Shown here one piece after another: positions 1 to 6,803 of a DNA stretch of 26,895 nt. Positions within the stretch are counted from its first letter, which is position 1. Every line of letters begins with the position of its first letter. A program made the position numbers and the translations under genes. The stretch covers positions 1 to 26,895 of the forward strand of contig PWQG01000467.1 of NCBI GenBank assembly GCA_003556835.1, in the 5' to 3' direction. Under the pieces are notes generated by a model. That model ran no database searches, was not told where the DNA came from, and saw only the letters and a program-made list of their open reading frames with translations. The stretch is from Gammaproteobacteria bacterium. GTDB lineage: Bacteria > Pseudomonadota > Gammaproteobacteria > Pseudomonadales > Pseudohongiellaceae.

Positions 1-287
1 CATGGTTGTCCAGTTCTTTTTTGCTATACAATCAAAAACACCCGGTCCGGTCAAGCAAAATCGGGCCGTCTCCCGGGGCTTTGAAGCAATCTGGGGGTAT
101 GGCCGGTCCGATGTTCTGTGAGGGCTTCGGGATTCCATTGCGACCTTCCGCGCAAGGACGCAATCGGGGTCCTGCAAGATAAGGGCCAGCGTTAATCGGC
201 AATTTCAGCCTGCTTTGTCCGATGTGCCGGATTCCGGTCTGCCCCGAAGAAGGGCGCCGCCGTGATCGCCGCACCTGGAGCGTGCAT

Positions 288-307
288 TGGATGAAGGCCT
301 TCATCCA
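288..307. repeat. perfect 20-bp palindrome
   Basis: TGGATGAAGGCCTTCATCCA reads identically on both strands and has no loop. It lies in non-coding DNA 213 bp upstream of the amine oxidase start. It could be a dimeric-regulator site. As RNA it would need to open about four central bases to fold. Confidence 0.7.
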
Positions 308-319
308 GGTTACCCGGAA

Positions 320-335
320 ACGGCAGGAATGCCGT
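320..335 (+). other. small GNRA-loop hairpin
   Basis: ACGGCA-GGAA-TGCCGT forms a 6-bp stem closed by a GGAA (GNRA-type) tetraloop, 12 bp after the 20-bp palindrome. There is no T-tract, so it is not a canonical terminator. It may be part of a structured leader or small RNA. Confidence 0.35.
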
Positions 336-519
336 ATCATGCGCCTCGTAGCTTGAATTAGTAGGTTTTTGGTAGCTTTCCGGCAGGACTTTTTGCTGGT
401 GCTCCCTGCATAATCGGGGGTGATGACCGCAATGCCGCCCGGTTATCGGGAATTCTCCGGATTCTCGCCAACGGGCCGCCGGTAGCGATAATGTATTTAC
501 CGTACAGAGGGTTAGATTC

Positions 520-2091
520 GTGACAAAACCAGTTACTCGCCGTGAATTTCTGAGTCTTTTGGCTGCCACCAGCGGCACAGCCACAGTATTGAGCGTCGGC
601 GGGGCCCTTGGCCTGTTGCCAGCCACCACCCAGGCCAGCATCCCGGAGATTGCCCCGCTCAACGACAAACGCCGCAAAGTGGTGATTCTCGGTGGCGGTA
701 TTTCCGGCCTGACCGTAGCATATGAACTGGGCAAGGCCGGCTATGACTGCCAGGTGCTGGAGGCCAACAGCAGAGCCGGTGGACGCATTCGTACCTATCG
801 TCACGGCGACCTGATTGATGAAATCGGCAATCCACAGATCTGTGATTTTGATGATGAGCCGCACCTGTACTTCAATGCCGGTGCGGCACGACTTCCCAGC
901 ACTCATGCCAATACGCTGCATTACTGTCGTGAGCTGGGCGTAGAACTGGAAATGTTCATCAATGAGAACAAGCAGGCCTGGGTTCAGGATGACAACTTCA
1001 ATGATGGCAAGCCGATGCGCAATATTGAAGTGAGCACCAATATGCGCGGCTTCATGGCAGAGATGTTGTACAAGGCTTTCACCCAGACCGAACTGGATCA
1101 GCCTTTCAGCCAGGAAGAGGTTGAAAGCCTGTTGACCGTGTTCCGCCAATTCGGGGATCTGGGTCAGGACGGCCGATTTACTGGCAGTGGTCGTGCCGGT
1201 CACATCTCTGGTGGTTTCCTGACCGTGCCGGAACAGAAGGAGTTGGTGGACATTCATGAGTTGCTCAAGGCGAGTCCCGGTGTATTGCGTTCCGTACTGG
1301 TCGAGAACGAAGGTGAAACCGGGCCGGTGCTTATGCAACCGACCGGTGGCATGGACAAGATCATCAGTGGCTTCACTAACAAGCTGGGGGATCGGGTCAG
1401 CTACCGGGCCATGGTTACATCGGTGACAGTCAAGGACGATGGCGTGGATGTTGAGTATCAGAAAGACGGAGAGCGTCATCTGATCGAAGCCGATTACTGT
1501 TTCAACTGTATTCCCACGCATCTGATGGTGGGAATCACCAACAACTTCCCGGACGAGTATGTGGAAGCGATGAAGTACATCCGGCGTGGCGAGGCGTTCA
1601 AGGCCGCGTTCCAGATGCGCAGCCGGTTCTGGGAAGACCAGAACATCTATGGCGGGGGCATAACCTGGACCAACCAGCCGATTCGCCAGGTCTGGTATCC
1701 ACCGCATGGCATCGGCAAGAAGAAAGGGGTAATGCTGGCTGCCTACGACTATGGTGGCGGCATGCATTTCACCCGCATGAAGCAGGAAGAGCGCATGGAG
1801 CATCTGCTTGCGCAAGGCGAGAAGATTCACCCCGAGTATCGGGAGCAGGCTGAGAAAGGGATCACCGTGGCCTGGCACCGTATCAACCACATGCTGGGTT
1901 GTTCGGCGCGCTGGGGACAGATGACGCCTGAGGCCGAGGCACATTACCGCACCTTGCAGCAGCCTACGGGTGGGAGGCACTATTTCATCGGTGATCAGAT
2001 CAGCCGCCGGCCGGCCTGGATGGAAAGTGCAATCCAATCAGCACATCTGGCGATGCAGGATATGGATCATCGGGAACGCAACGGCAATTGA
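520..2091 (+). CDS. Tat-exported flavin monoamine oxidase family protein
   Basis: The product is a flavin-containing amine oxidase, expected to oxidise an amine or amino acid to the imine with FAD, making H2O2 or passing electrons on; the substrate is not predictable. The 523-residue protein opens with a Tat signal (RREFLSLLAA, residues 7-16, hydrophobic stretch to about 39), so it should fold in the cytoplasm and be exported. The Rossmann dinucleotide motif GGGISG is at 58-63 with the ribose-binding Glu at 81 and AGGR at 86-89. The C-terminal FAD contact typical of the family, GDQ followed by PAWMES, is at about 491-503. The start is GTG, supported by AGAGG at 505-509 and by placing the twin arginines correctly. 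It is followed at once by the FNR-box region of the small secreted protein. Family assignment is firm; specificity is open (L-amino acid, tryptophan-type or polyamine oxidase). Confidence 0.9.
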   Translation: MTKPVTRREFLSLLAATSGTATVLSVGGALGLLPATTQASIPEIAPLNDKRRKVVILGGGISGLTVAYELGKAGYDCQVLEANSRAGGRIRTYRHGDLIDEIGNPQICDFDDEPHLYFNAGAARLPSTHANTLHYCRELGVELEMFINENKQAWVQDDNFNDGKPMRNIEVSTNMRGFMAEMLYKAFTQTELDQPFSQEEVESLLTVFRQFGDLGQDGRFTGSGRAGHISGGFLTVPEQKELVDIHELLKASPGVLRSVLVENEGETGPVLMQPTGGMDKIISGFTNKLGDRVSYRAMVTSVTVKDDGVDVEYQKDGERHLIEADYCFNCIPTHLMVGITNNFPDEYVEAMKYIRRGEAFKAAFQMRSRFWEDQNIYGGGITWTNQPIRQVWYPPHGIGKKKGVMLAAYDYGGGMHFTRMKQEERMEHLLAQGEKIHPEYREQAEKGITVAWHRINHMLGCSARWGQMTPEAEAHYRTLQQPTGGRHYFIGDQISRRPAWMESAIQSAHLAMQDMDHRERNGN

Positions 2092-2093
2092 GA

Positions 2094-2107
2094 TTGATGT
2101 AAATCAA
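2094..2107. promoter_or_regulatory. perfect FNR/ANR-type box
   Basis: TTGAT-GTAA-ATCAA matches the FNR/ANR consensus TTGATNNNNATCAA at all ten defined positions and starts 3 bp after the amine oxidase stop. Its centre (2100.5) is about 41 bp upstream of the start point implied by the -10 element at 2129-2134, the class II activator position. It is probably used by an FNR/ANR/DNR-type regulator to switch on the small secreted protein under low oxygen or nitrosative conditions. Confidence 0.75.
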
Positions 2108-2128
2108 GCCGCCTGTTCGTCCATTGAT

Positions 2129-2134
2129 TATCAT
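2129..2134 (+). promoter_or_regulatory. -10 element of the small-protein promoter
   Basis: TATCAT matches TATAAT in five of six positions. It implies transcription from about 2141-2142. No -35 hexamer is obvious, as expected for a class II FNR-activated promoter with the box at about -41.5. Confidence 0.5.
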
Positions 2135-2146
2135 GGGGTTACATCC

Positions 2147-2160
2147 TTGATAACAATCAT
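2147..2160. promoter_or_regulatory. second FNR/ANR-like box
   Basis: TTGAT-AACA-ATCAT matches the consensus in nine of ten positions. It is centred 53 bp (about five helical turns) downstream of the perfect box, just after the inferred transcription start, a position where binding would block rather than help polymerase. Confidence 0.5.
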
Positions 2161-2187
2161 TAAACCGACGAACAGGGGAATTGATCG

Positions 2188-2580
2188 ATGAGTATATCTC
2201 GAAGAATCGCATCGGCTGCTGCCGCAGCCGCGTTGTTGGCATTCAGTCAGCATGGTATCGCGCAGATGGAAGGGGTATACGTATCCCAGGGTACTGATGA
2301 ATGCCGATTGACCATCACGGAAATGCAAGATCCGTCACCGCAGTTCGGTGACCGGTATTTCCGCCTGGAATCCAGGGGGGTTGCCGCTTGCATGTGGGAT
2401 GGAGCCGGCATTTCGACTTCCACCAACCTGGCTGGTGCCTACGTTTCCTTGCCGCCGACCGATAACCGTGTGTTTTTCACCCTGCGCTGGTTGTTCGGGC
2501 CTGCAAGCCCCACCATCGAGATGGTACAGCGTAATTCCGATGGCGAAGTCATTCTGGAGCGGACCTACGCCCGGCAATGA
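2188..2580 (+). CDS. small secreted protein of unknown function
   Basis: I do not recognise this 130-residue protein. It has an n-region with two arginines (SRRIA), an alanine-rich hydrophobic stretch and a likely Sec cleavage after GIA (residue 25), leaving a mature chain of about 105 residues. That chain has just two cysteines (39 and 68), which could form one disulfide in the periplasm. It is otherwise polar and beta-like, with a GVYVSQG start and a ...VILERTYARQ end, perhaps a small beta-sandwich or lipocalin-like fold (inference only). The start is supported by AGGGGA at 2174-2179. Its short upstream region carries a perfect FNR/ANR box at a class II activator position and a second box near the start point, so expression probably follows oxygen or nitric oxide. 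It converges on the saccharopine-dehydrogenase-like gene. Confidence 0.8.
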   Translation: MSISRRIASAAAAAALLAFSQHGIAQMEGVYVSQGTDECRLTITEMQDPSPQFGDRYFRLESRGVAACMWDGAGISTSTNLAGAYVSLPPTDNRVFFTLRWLFGPASPTIEMVQRNSDGEVILERTYARQ

Positions 2581-2628
2581 TTGATTGCTGAAGCGGTGCG
2601 GGTTGCACCTTCTGGGTCTGGCGGGGAG

Positions 2629-3837
2629 TCAGTCGGATATCCTGAAGGTGAGGCCCGCCCGTTCCTCCAGCGCCGTGATCAGGCCTTCGCCCAGCAGGGT
2701 GGCCGGCGTCCAGAAACCGCCGTTGGCCTTTTTTGTTGCGGCATTGCGCGCGAGACAGACAGCCGCTTCCCCCAGCATCTTCCCGGTGGCTCCGTAGCCA
2801 GGATCACGCACTCCGCTCACTATTGCTTTCACCCTGGTCTGCCTGTCGATCCAGCCGGTGAACTGCATCTCGAAGTGACCGTTCTCACGTTCTTCCGTTG
2901 TGGGTCCCTCGCCGGGCTTGGGCAGAAAGCGCTGCATGATCCAGCGGCCTGGTGCGATGGCGGCTCCGATGCTGAACAGCTTCAGGCCCACACCGAGTCT
3001 TCGGGCACGTTTGGCGCCGCTTCTTCCATCCCCCGTGAGCATGGCTTCTTCATAAAGAAAATCTTCACCGTAGGCAGCTCCACGGAGTGCATTGCTGCGG
3101 TGCACAATGCGCGTGTTGATGGCAGCCATCACGAAGGGCGCCATCCAGCTGTTGTGTTCATTGTCATATTCGAGGTGAACCTGACGCTGGCGTTCACGGA
3201 AGGGGTGATTTCCGGGACACAGGGAGTAGGGATCATTCAGCTCACGGCGCAGTCCCGGACTTCGTGATGCTTCGCGGTAGACATTGAGCATACTGGCTAC
3301 CGTGCCTCCGGATACACCGCCTTTGAGTTTGCTGACACGCATTCGGACTTCGCGGGCGTACTGCCCGTGTTGCGAACGGATGTGTTCCTGCAGGAAATAC
3401 ACCCCCAGATCCGATGGAATTGAATCGAAGCCACAGCAGGGAACGAGCCGGGCACCGGTTTCCCGCGCTTGCTCTTCATAACGCATGATCATGCGGCGAA
3501 TCCATTGCACCTCACCGGTCAGGTCACAATAATCGGTTCCGGTTTCAACACAGGCACGAACGAGTGGTTCTCCATGCAGGGCGTAGGGGCCGACCGTGGA
3601 AACCACCACACTAGATTGATTGCAAAGAGCGTGCAGCGCCTCATCATCACCGGCATCGGCAACAAAATGCGGCAGCTGCTCATCGCTGGCACCCAGTTCT
3701 GCCTTGAGCGCCAGCAATTTGTCTTCAGATCGGCCCGCAATGCCCCAGGCCAGATCGCTGTCCCGGTGCACTTCCCACAAATGCTGGCAGAGCAGCCTGC
3801 CGACAAAACTGCTTGCGCCGAATACGATGATGTCCAT
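2629..3837 (-). CDS. saccharopine dehydrogenase-like (trans-acting enoyl reductase family) protein
   Basis: This 402-residue protein belongs to the saccharopine-dehydrogenase-like NAD(P)-binding family that includes mycobacterial trans-acting enoyl reductases and eukaryotic SCCPDH. The nucleotide fold begins at once (FGASSFVGR, residues 6-14), followed by AGRS and the family blocks GPYALHGEPLVRAC, GTDYCDLTGE and PCCGFDSIPSDLG. It is unlikely to act in lysine metabolism; a reductase for lipid-like substrates is the usual guess. An ATG five codons upstream (3852) is in frame, but ATG at 3837 has GGAG six bases before it, whereas the upstream ATG has its nearest AAGGA 14 bases away, so 3837 is preferred. 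It lies 86 bp after the DUF1295 membrane protein on the same strand and may be co-transcribed. The C-terminal third contains a hydrophobic stretch (LKLFSIGAAIAPG) that could touch the membrane. Confidence 0.85.
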   Translation of the reverse strand: MDIIVFGASSFVGRLLCQHLWEVHRDSDLAWGIAGRSEDKLLALKAELGASDEQLPHFVADAGDDEALHALCNQSSVVVSTVGPYALHGEPLVRACVETGTDYCDLTGEVQWIRRMIMRYEEQARETGARLVPCCGFDSIPSDLGVYFLQEHIRSQHGQYAREVRMRVSKLKGGVSGGTVASMLNVYREASRSPGLRRELNDPYSLCPGNHPFRERQRQVHLEYDNEHNSWMAPFVMAAINTRIVHRSNALRGAAYGEDFLYEEAMLTGDGRSGAKRARRLGVGLKLFSIGAAIAPGRWIMQRFLPKPGEGPTTEERENGHFEMQFTGWIDRQTRVKAIVSGVRDPGYGATGKMLGEAAVCLARNAATKKANGGFWTPATLLGEGLITALEERAGLTFRISD

Positions 3838-3923
3838 GCTCTGCTCCGTCATTGTTATTCAGAGGTTCCTTAACGCATTCTTGCAGTTATTGCTGTGCTA
3901 TACCAGCTTGCGGCCCCGGGGCG

Positions 3924-4796
3924 TCAGTCTTTGCGGGGCGGACGGGGAACCAGGCGTGGGGTTCGATTTTTCCACTGCTGATAGGCGGGATCATCACCCC
4001 AGCGTTTTTCGGAGCGAGCTTCGAGCAGGGGGATGCCGCTGACCCGGGTCAGCAACAGGAATACAAAGACTGGAGACAGGAGGGTCAGATATTGCCAGCC
4101 CTGCAGGGCTGGCAGGGCGATCAGGGCAATGCCGCACCAGAGCAGGATTTCCCCGAAGTAGTTGGGGTGGCGGGACCAGGCCCACAGTCCGTGATGGATG
4201 AAAGTGTCACGGTTTTCGGGTCGGGAGCGAAAGCGCAGTTTCTGTTGATCGGCAATGGTTTCCATCAAGAATCCGGACAACCAAAGGCACAGGCCCAGCA
4301 GACCCACAAATCCCATTGGCACCGCTGCGGTCGATGTTATGGCGGCCAGCGCAGCCGCCGTGGTGATGACCACCCAAAGTCCCTGCAGACTCCAGGTAAT
4401 GAAGAAACGCTTGAATGAGTGTTTGATGCTGTCGAATCGACCGTCGCCGCCCTGTTGATGGACCCGTATATAGAGGAACGTGCCCAGCCGGACAGCCCAG
4501 AAGCAGACCAATAGGGTGAGCAGGACAGAGCGGGGATCGCGGGCTCCTCCCAGGAGGAGGGCCAGGAGTATTACAATAATGTAGGTGCTGCTGCCCACCA
4601 GGTCGAAAAATCGCTCAGTGTGCCCCAGCCAGGCGGGCAGGAAGGCCAGCCACTGAATCAGGAAAGCAAGCATGACGCAGCCGGCAAACAGGGGCAGCCC
4701 GGCGACCCGGATTCCGCCGTGACTGCCGGCCCATGCGAAGAGGGCTGCGGTCAGCAGCACGGCGATGAGTATTACAGCGGCTTTGCCTGTTTTCAT
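3924..4796 (-). CDS. DUF1295 / steroid 5-alpha-reductase-like membrane protein
   Basis: This 290-residue integral membrane protein has at least six hydrophobic helices. The C-terminal signature WSRHPNYFGEILLW is that of DUF1295 proteins, related to steroid 5-alpha-reductases and isoprenylcysteine methyltransferase-like enzymes. Related proteins use NAD(P)H or SAM near the HPNYFGE motif; the reaction here is unknown. The start at 4796 is chosen because GAGGA precedes it by six bases and the protein then opens directly with a hydrophobic helix; a longer frame upstream to 4955 is charged, non-membrane-like and lacks a ribosome site. It is followed on the same strand by the saccharopine-dehydrogenase-like gene. 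The pair may form a small lipid-reducing unit (inference). Confidence 0.85.
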   Translation of the reverse strand: MKTGKAAVILIAVLLTAALFAWAGSHGGIRVAGLPLFAGCVMLAFLIQWLAFLPAWLGHTERFFDLVGSSTYIIVILLALLLGGARDPRSVLLTLLVCFWAVRLGTFLYIRVHQQGGDGRFDSIKHSFKRFFITWSLQGLWVVITTAAALAAITSTAAVPMGFVGLLGLCLWLSGFLMETIADQQKLRFRSRPENRDTFIHHGLWAWSRHPNYFGEILLWCGIALIALPALQGWQYLTLLSPVFVFLLLTRVSGIPLLEARSEKRWGDDPAYQQWKNRTPRLVPRPPRKD

Positions 4797-5075
4797 TATA
4801 TCCTCGTGTGCACGGCCCCGTTGCGGGTTTGTTGATCGGATACGCGAACATGACATGCCCGGATCAGTGCGTACATCGTCAAAGCGATGGGTGGTACCGA
4901 TCAATCGCTCGGTCGAGCGGTCACACGGATCGGCTCTGTTGATGAATCGGTTCATCTTCTTTATTGAAACGGGCCAGCAGCTGGTTTAGTCTTCCTGCCT
5001 GAATTGCAGAAACGGCTCCGGGACAGCTCCCGCAAAAGCCGCGCCACCATTACCGTGATACGGAGTACTATAACT
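4797..5075. other. divergent intergenic region, DUF1295 / acyl-CoA synthetase
   Basis: No gene is supported in these 279 bp. They contain a small hairpin GATGAA-TCGG-TTCATC (4941-4956) and a palindrome CCAGC-A-GCTGG (4974-4984) that follows a -35-like TTGAAA (4964-4969), so the palindrome could be an operator of the acyl-CoA synthetase promoter. The -10 partner is weak. Confidence 0.3.
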
Positions 5076-6707
5076 ATGACAATGCAACAGACTCCTCTTT
5101 TGATGCATCAATTGATGGACCGGGGGGCCGCGCTGCAGCCGGATGTGGAAGTCGTCACGGCGACCACTGACGGTGTCCGGCGACAGACGATGGCAGAGAC
5201 GCGGGACCGCGCGCATCAGTTGGCCCATGCCCTGAAAGAGTCCGGTATCAAAGAGGGCGATCGGGTCGGCACCTTCATGTGGAACGGATCCCGGCACCTG
5301 GAAGCCTACCATGCCATCGCCTGCATGGGCGCTGTCGTGCATACCCTGAACATCCGGCTGGCACCGAACGATCTTGAATACATCATCGACCATGCCAAGG
5401 ACCGGATCATCATTGTGGATGCTGATCTGCTACCGGCACTGGAGAAGCTGGCCGGTCGTATGCCCTCGGTCGAACGTATCATTGTCGCCACGGAGCCTGG
5501 CCTGGAAGGCTGGTCCACGACCCTGCCCAATGCCATGGATTATGAGGACTTCATCCGCGGCAAGCCGAATCGTTATGACTGGCCGCAGCTGGATGAGAAC
5601 GCGCCGATGGGCCTGTGTTACACCAGTGGCACCACCGGCAAGCCCAAAGGGGTCATGTACACACATCGCTCCAACTACCTGCATACCATCGCCATTTGTA
5701 TGACTGACGTGATGAACCTTTCTGCCACCGACACGGTGTGCGGTATTGTCCCGATGTTCCATGCCAATGCCTGGGGCCTGCCCTGGGCTGCCACGATGCT
5801 GGGTATGAAACAGGTGTTCCCGCACCGCTTTATGGTGCCGGATCGACTTGCAGAGATGATGATCAGCGAGAACGTGACCATCTCCGCTGGTGTGCCGACG
5901 ATCTGGCAGGGTGTTAAGGGCCTGCTAGAGGCCAATCCCGGCAAATACAATTTCAAGACGCTGGAGCGCTTGACCTGTGGCGGTTCGGCGCCGCCGCCGT
6001 CCCTGATCAGCTGGTTCTGGGATGAACTCGGCGTGGAGATGGTGCAGGGTTGGGGCATGACCGAAACCAGTCCGCTGGCGACCATCAGCCGTCGAACTGG
6101 CAAACGCAAACACCTGGACACACCGGATGACCAGCGCGCCGCGAATCAGGCCAAGGCCGGTTTGCCCATTCCGGGCGTGGAGCTGGAAATTTTCGACGAA
6201 AACTTCAAACCCCTGCCACATGACGGCGAAGCCTTTGGTGAACTGCTCATTCGTGGACCCTGGGTCTGTTCGGAGTATTATCAGAATCCCCAGCCGGACA
6301 AGTTCCACAATGGCTGGCTTATTACCGGCGACGTGGCCAAGATCGATCGTGAAGGCTACCTGATCATTACTGACCGTTCCAAGGACCTGATCAAGTCCGG
6401 CGGTGAATGGATTTCCTCGGTGGATCTGGAGAATCATATTGCCGGAATGGACGGGATTGCCCAGGCCTGTGTGGTGGCCCAGCCGCATCCACAATGGGAT
6501 GAGCGTCCAGTGGCCATGGTTGTGCTCAAGGAAGGAGCCGAGGTGAGCAAGGAGCAGGTGCTCGAGCATTGTGCCAACAAATTTGCCAAGTGGCAGTTGC
6601 CGGATGATGTCCTGTTCGCGAAAAGCATTCCTTTGACAGCAACCGGCAAGATGGACAAGAAAGTGGTCCGTGCCAAACTGGAAATGGATGGTTATACGCT
6701 GGCCTGA
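5076..6707 (+). CDS. acyl-CoA synthetase (AMP-binding; medium-chain or DmdB-like)
   Basis: This 543-residue enzyme activates a carboxylic acid with ATP and CoA to an acyl-CoA. The AMP-binding P-loop YTSGTTGKPKG is at 182-192, the adenylate motif GWGMTETSP at 325-333, and GDVAKIDREGYLIITDRSKD precedes the C-terminal domain, whose catalytic Lys is K525 (TATGKMDKK). The substrate-channel segment FHANAWGLPWA and length fit the medium-chain fatty acid/3-methylmercaptopropionate ligase (AlkK/DmdB) branch. The ATG at 5076 is preferred because GGAG lies ten bases upstream; the longer frame from 5004 has no ribosome site and starts with non-conserved residues. A strong terminator follows, then a DmdC-type acyl-CoA dehydrogenase that could use its product. 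Family certain; medium-chain acid versus methylmercaptopropionate cannot be decided here. Confidence 0.92.
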   Translation: MTMQQTPLLMHQLMDRGAALQPDVEVVTATTDGVRRQTMAETRDRAHQLAHALKESGIKEGDRVGTFMWNGSRHLEAYHAIACMGAVVHTLNIRLAPNDLEYIIDHAKDRIIIVDADLLPALEKLAGRMPSVERIIVATEPGLEGWSTTLPNAMDYEDFIRGKPNRYDWPQLDENAPMGLCYTSGTTGKPKGVMYTHRSNYLHTIAICMTDVMNLSATDTVCGIVPMFHANAWGLPWAATMLGMKQVFPHRFMVPDRLAEMMISENVTISAGVPTIWQGVKGLLEANPGKYNFKTLERLTCGGSAPPPSLISWFWDELGVEMVQGWGMTETSPLATISRRTGKRKHLDTPDDQRAANQAKAGLPIPGVELEIFDENFKPLPHDGEAFGELLIRGPWVCSEYYQNPQPDKFHNGWLITGDVAKIDREGYLIITDRSKDLIKSGGEWISSVDLENHIAGMDGIAQACVVAQPHPQWDERPVAMVVLKEGAEVSKEQVLEHCANKFAKWQLPDDVLFAKSIPLTATGKMDKKVVRAKLEMDGYTLA

Positions 6708-6737
6708 ATGGACGCGTGACCCTCTCAGTTCCCCGGG

Positions 6738-6785
6738 GGCGGCATCAGTGCCTGGTGTCGCCCACCAGGCCTCTGCCGCCTTTTT
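6738..6785 (+). terminator. intrinsic terminator between ligase and dehydrogenase
   Basis: A long hairpin pairs GGCGGCA (6738-6744) with TGCCGCC (6774-6780), and inside it GCCTGGTG with CACCAGGC, and is followed directly by TTTTT (6781-6785). This is a textbook rho-independent terminator. It ends only 18 bp before the dehydrogenase ATG, which leaves little room for a separate promoter. Confidence 0.88.
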
Positions 6786-6803
6786 GTTCCGGTACCGATA
6801 CCC

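Larger units (their letters stand above)
1..519. other. non-coding left-end region
   Basis: No open frame here has a Shine-Dalgarno site, a recognisable product or a plausible start. The first three bases read as an ATG on the minus strand, so a divergent gene could begin at the left edge, but only its start codon would be inside the window. The stretch contains a perfect 20-bp palindrome (288-307), a short hairpin (320-335) and, close to the amine oxidase start, a -10-like GATAAT (487-492) without a good -35 partner. It may hold the promoter and leader of the downstream gene or a small RNA. Nothing stronger can be said. Confidence 0.5.
2112..2176. repeat. 10-bp inverted repeat flanking the promoter
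   Basis: CCTGTTCGTC (2112-2121) and its exact complement GACGAACAGG (2167-2176) enclose 45 bp containing the -10 element and second FNR box. The right arm overlaps the AGGGGA ribosome-binding site of the next gene (2174-2179). The repeat is centred near the inferred transcription start. It would only form an RNA hairpin in read-through transcripts from the amine oxidase gene. Confidence 0.55.

Noticed and set aside
358..2037. A 559-codon open frame on the minus strand opposite the amine oxidase gene
   Set aside because: It is the antisense of a well-recognised FAD protein, has no ribosome site or known motif, and such frames are common opposite GC-rich genes.
2590..2612. Weak hairpin GGTGC-GGGTT-GCACC between the small secreted protein and the saccharopine-dehydrogenase-like gene
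   Set aside because: Only five solid pairs and no T-tract; not enough to call a terminator.
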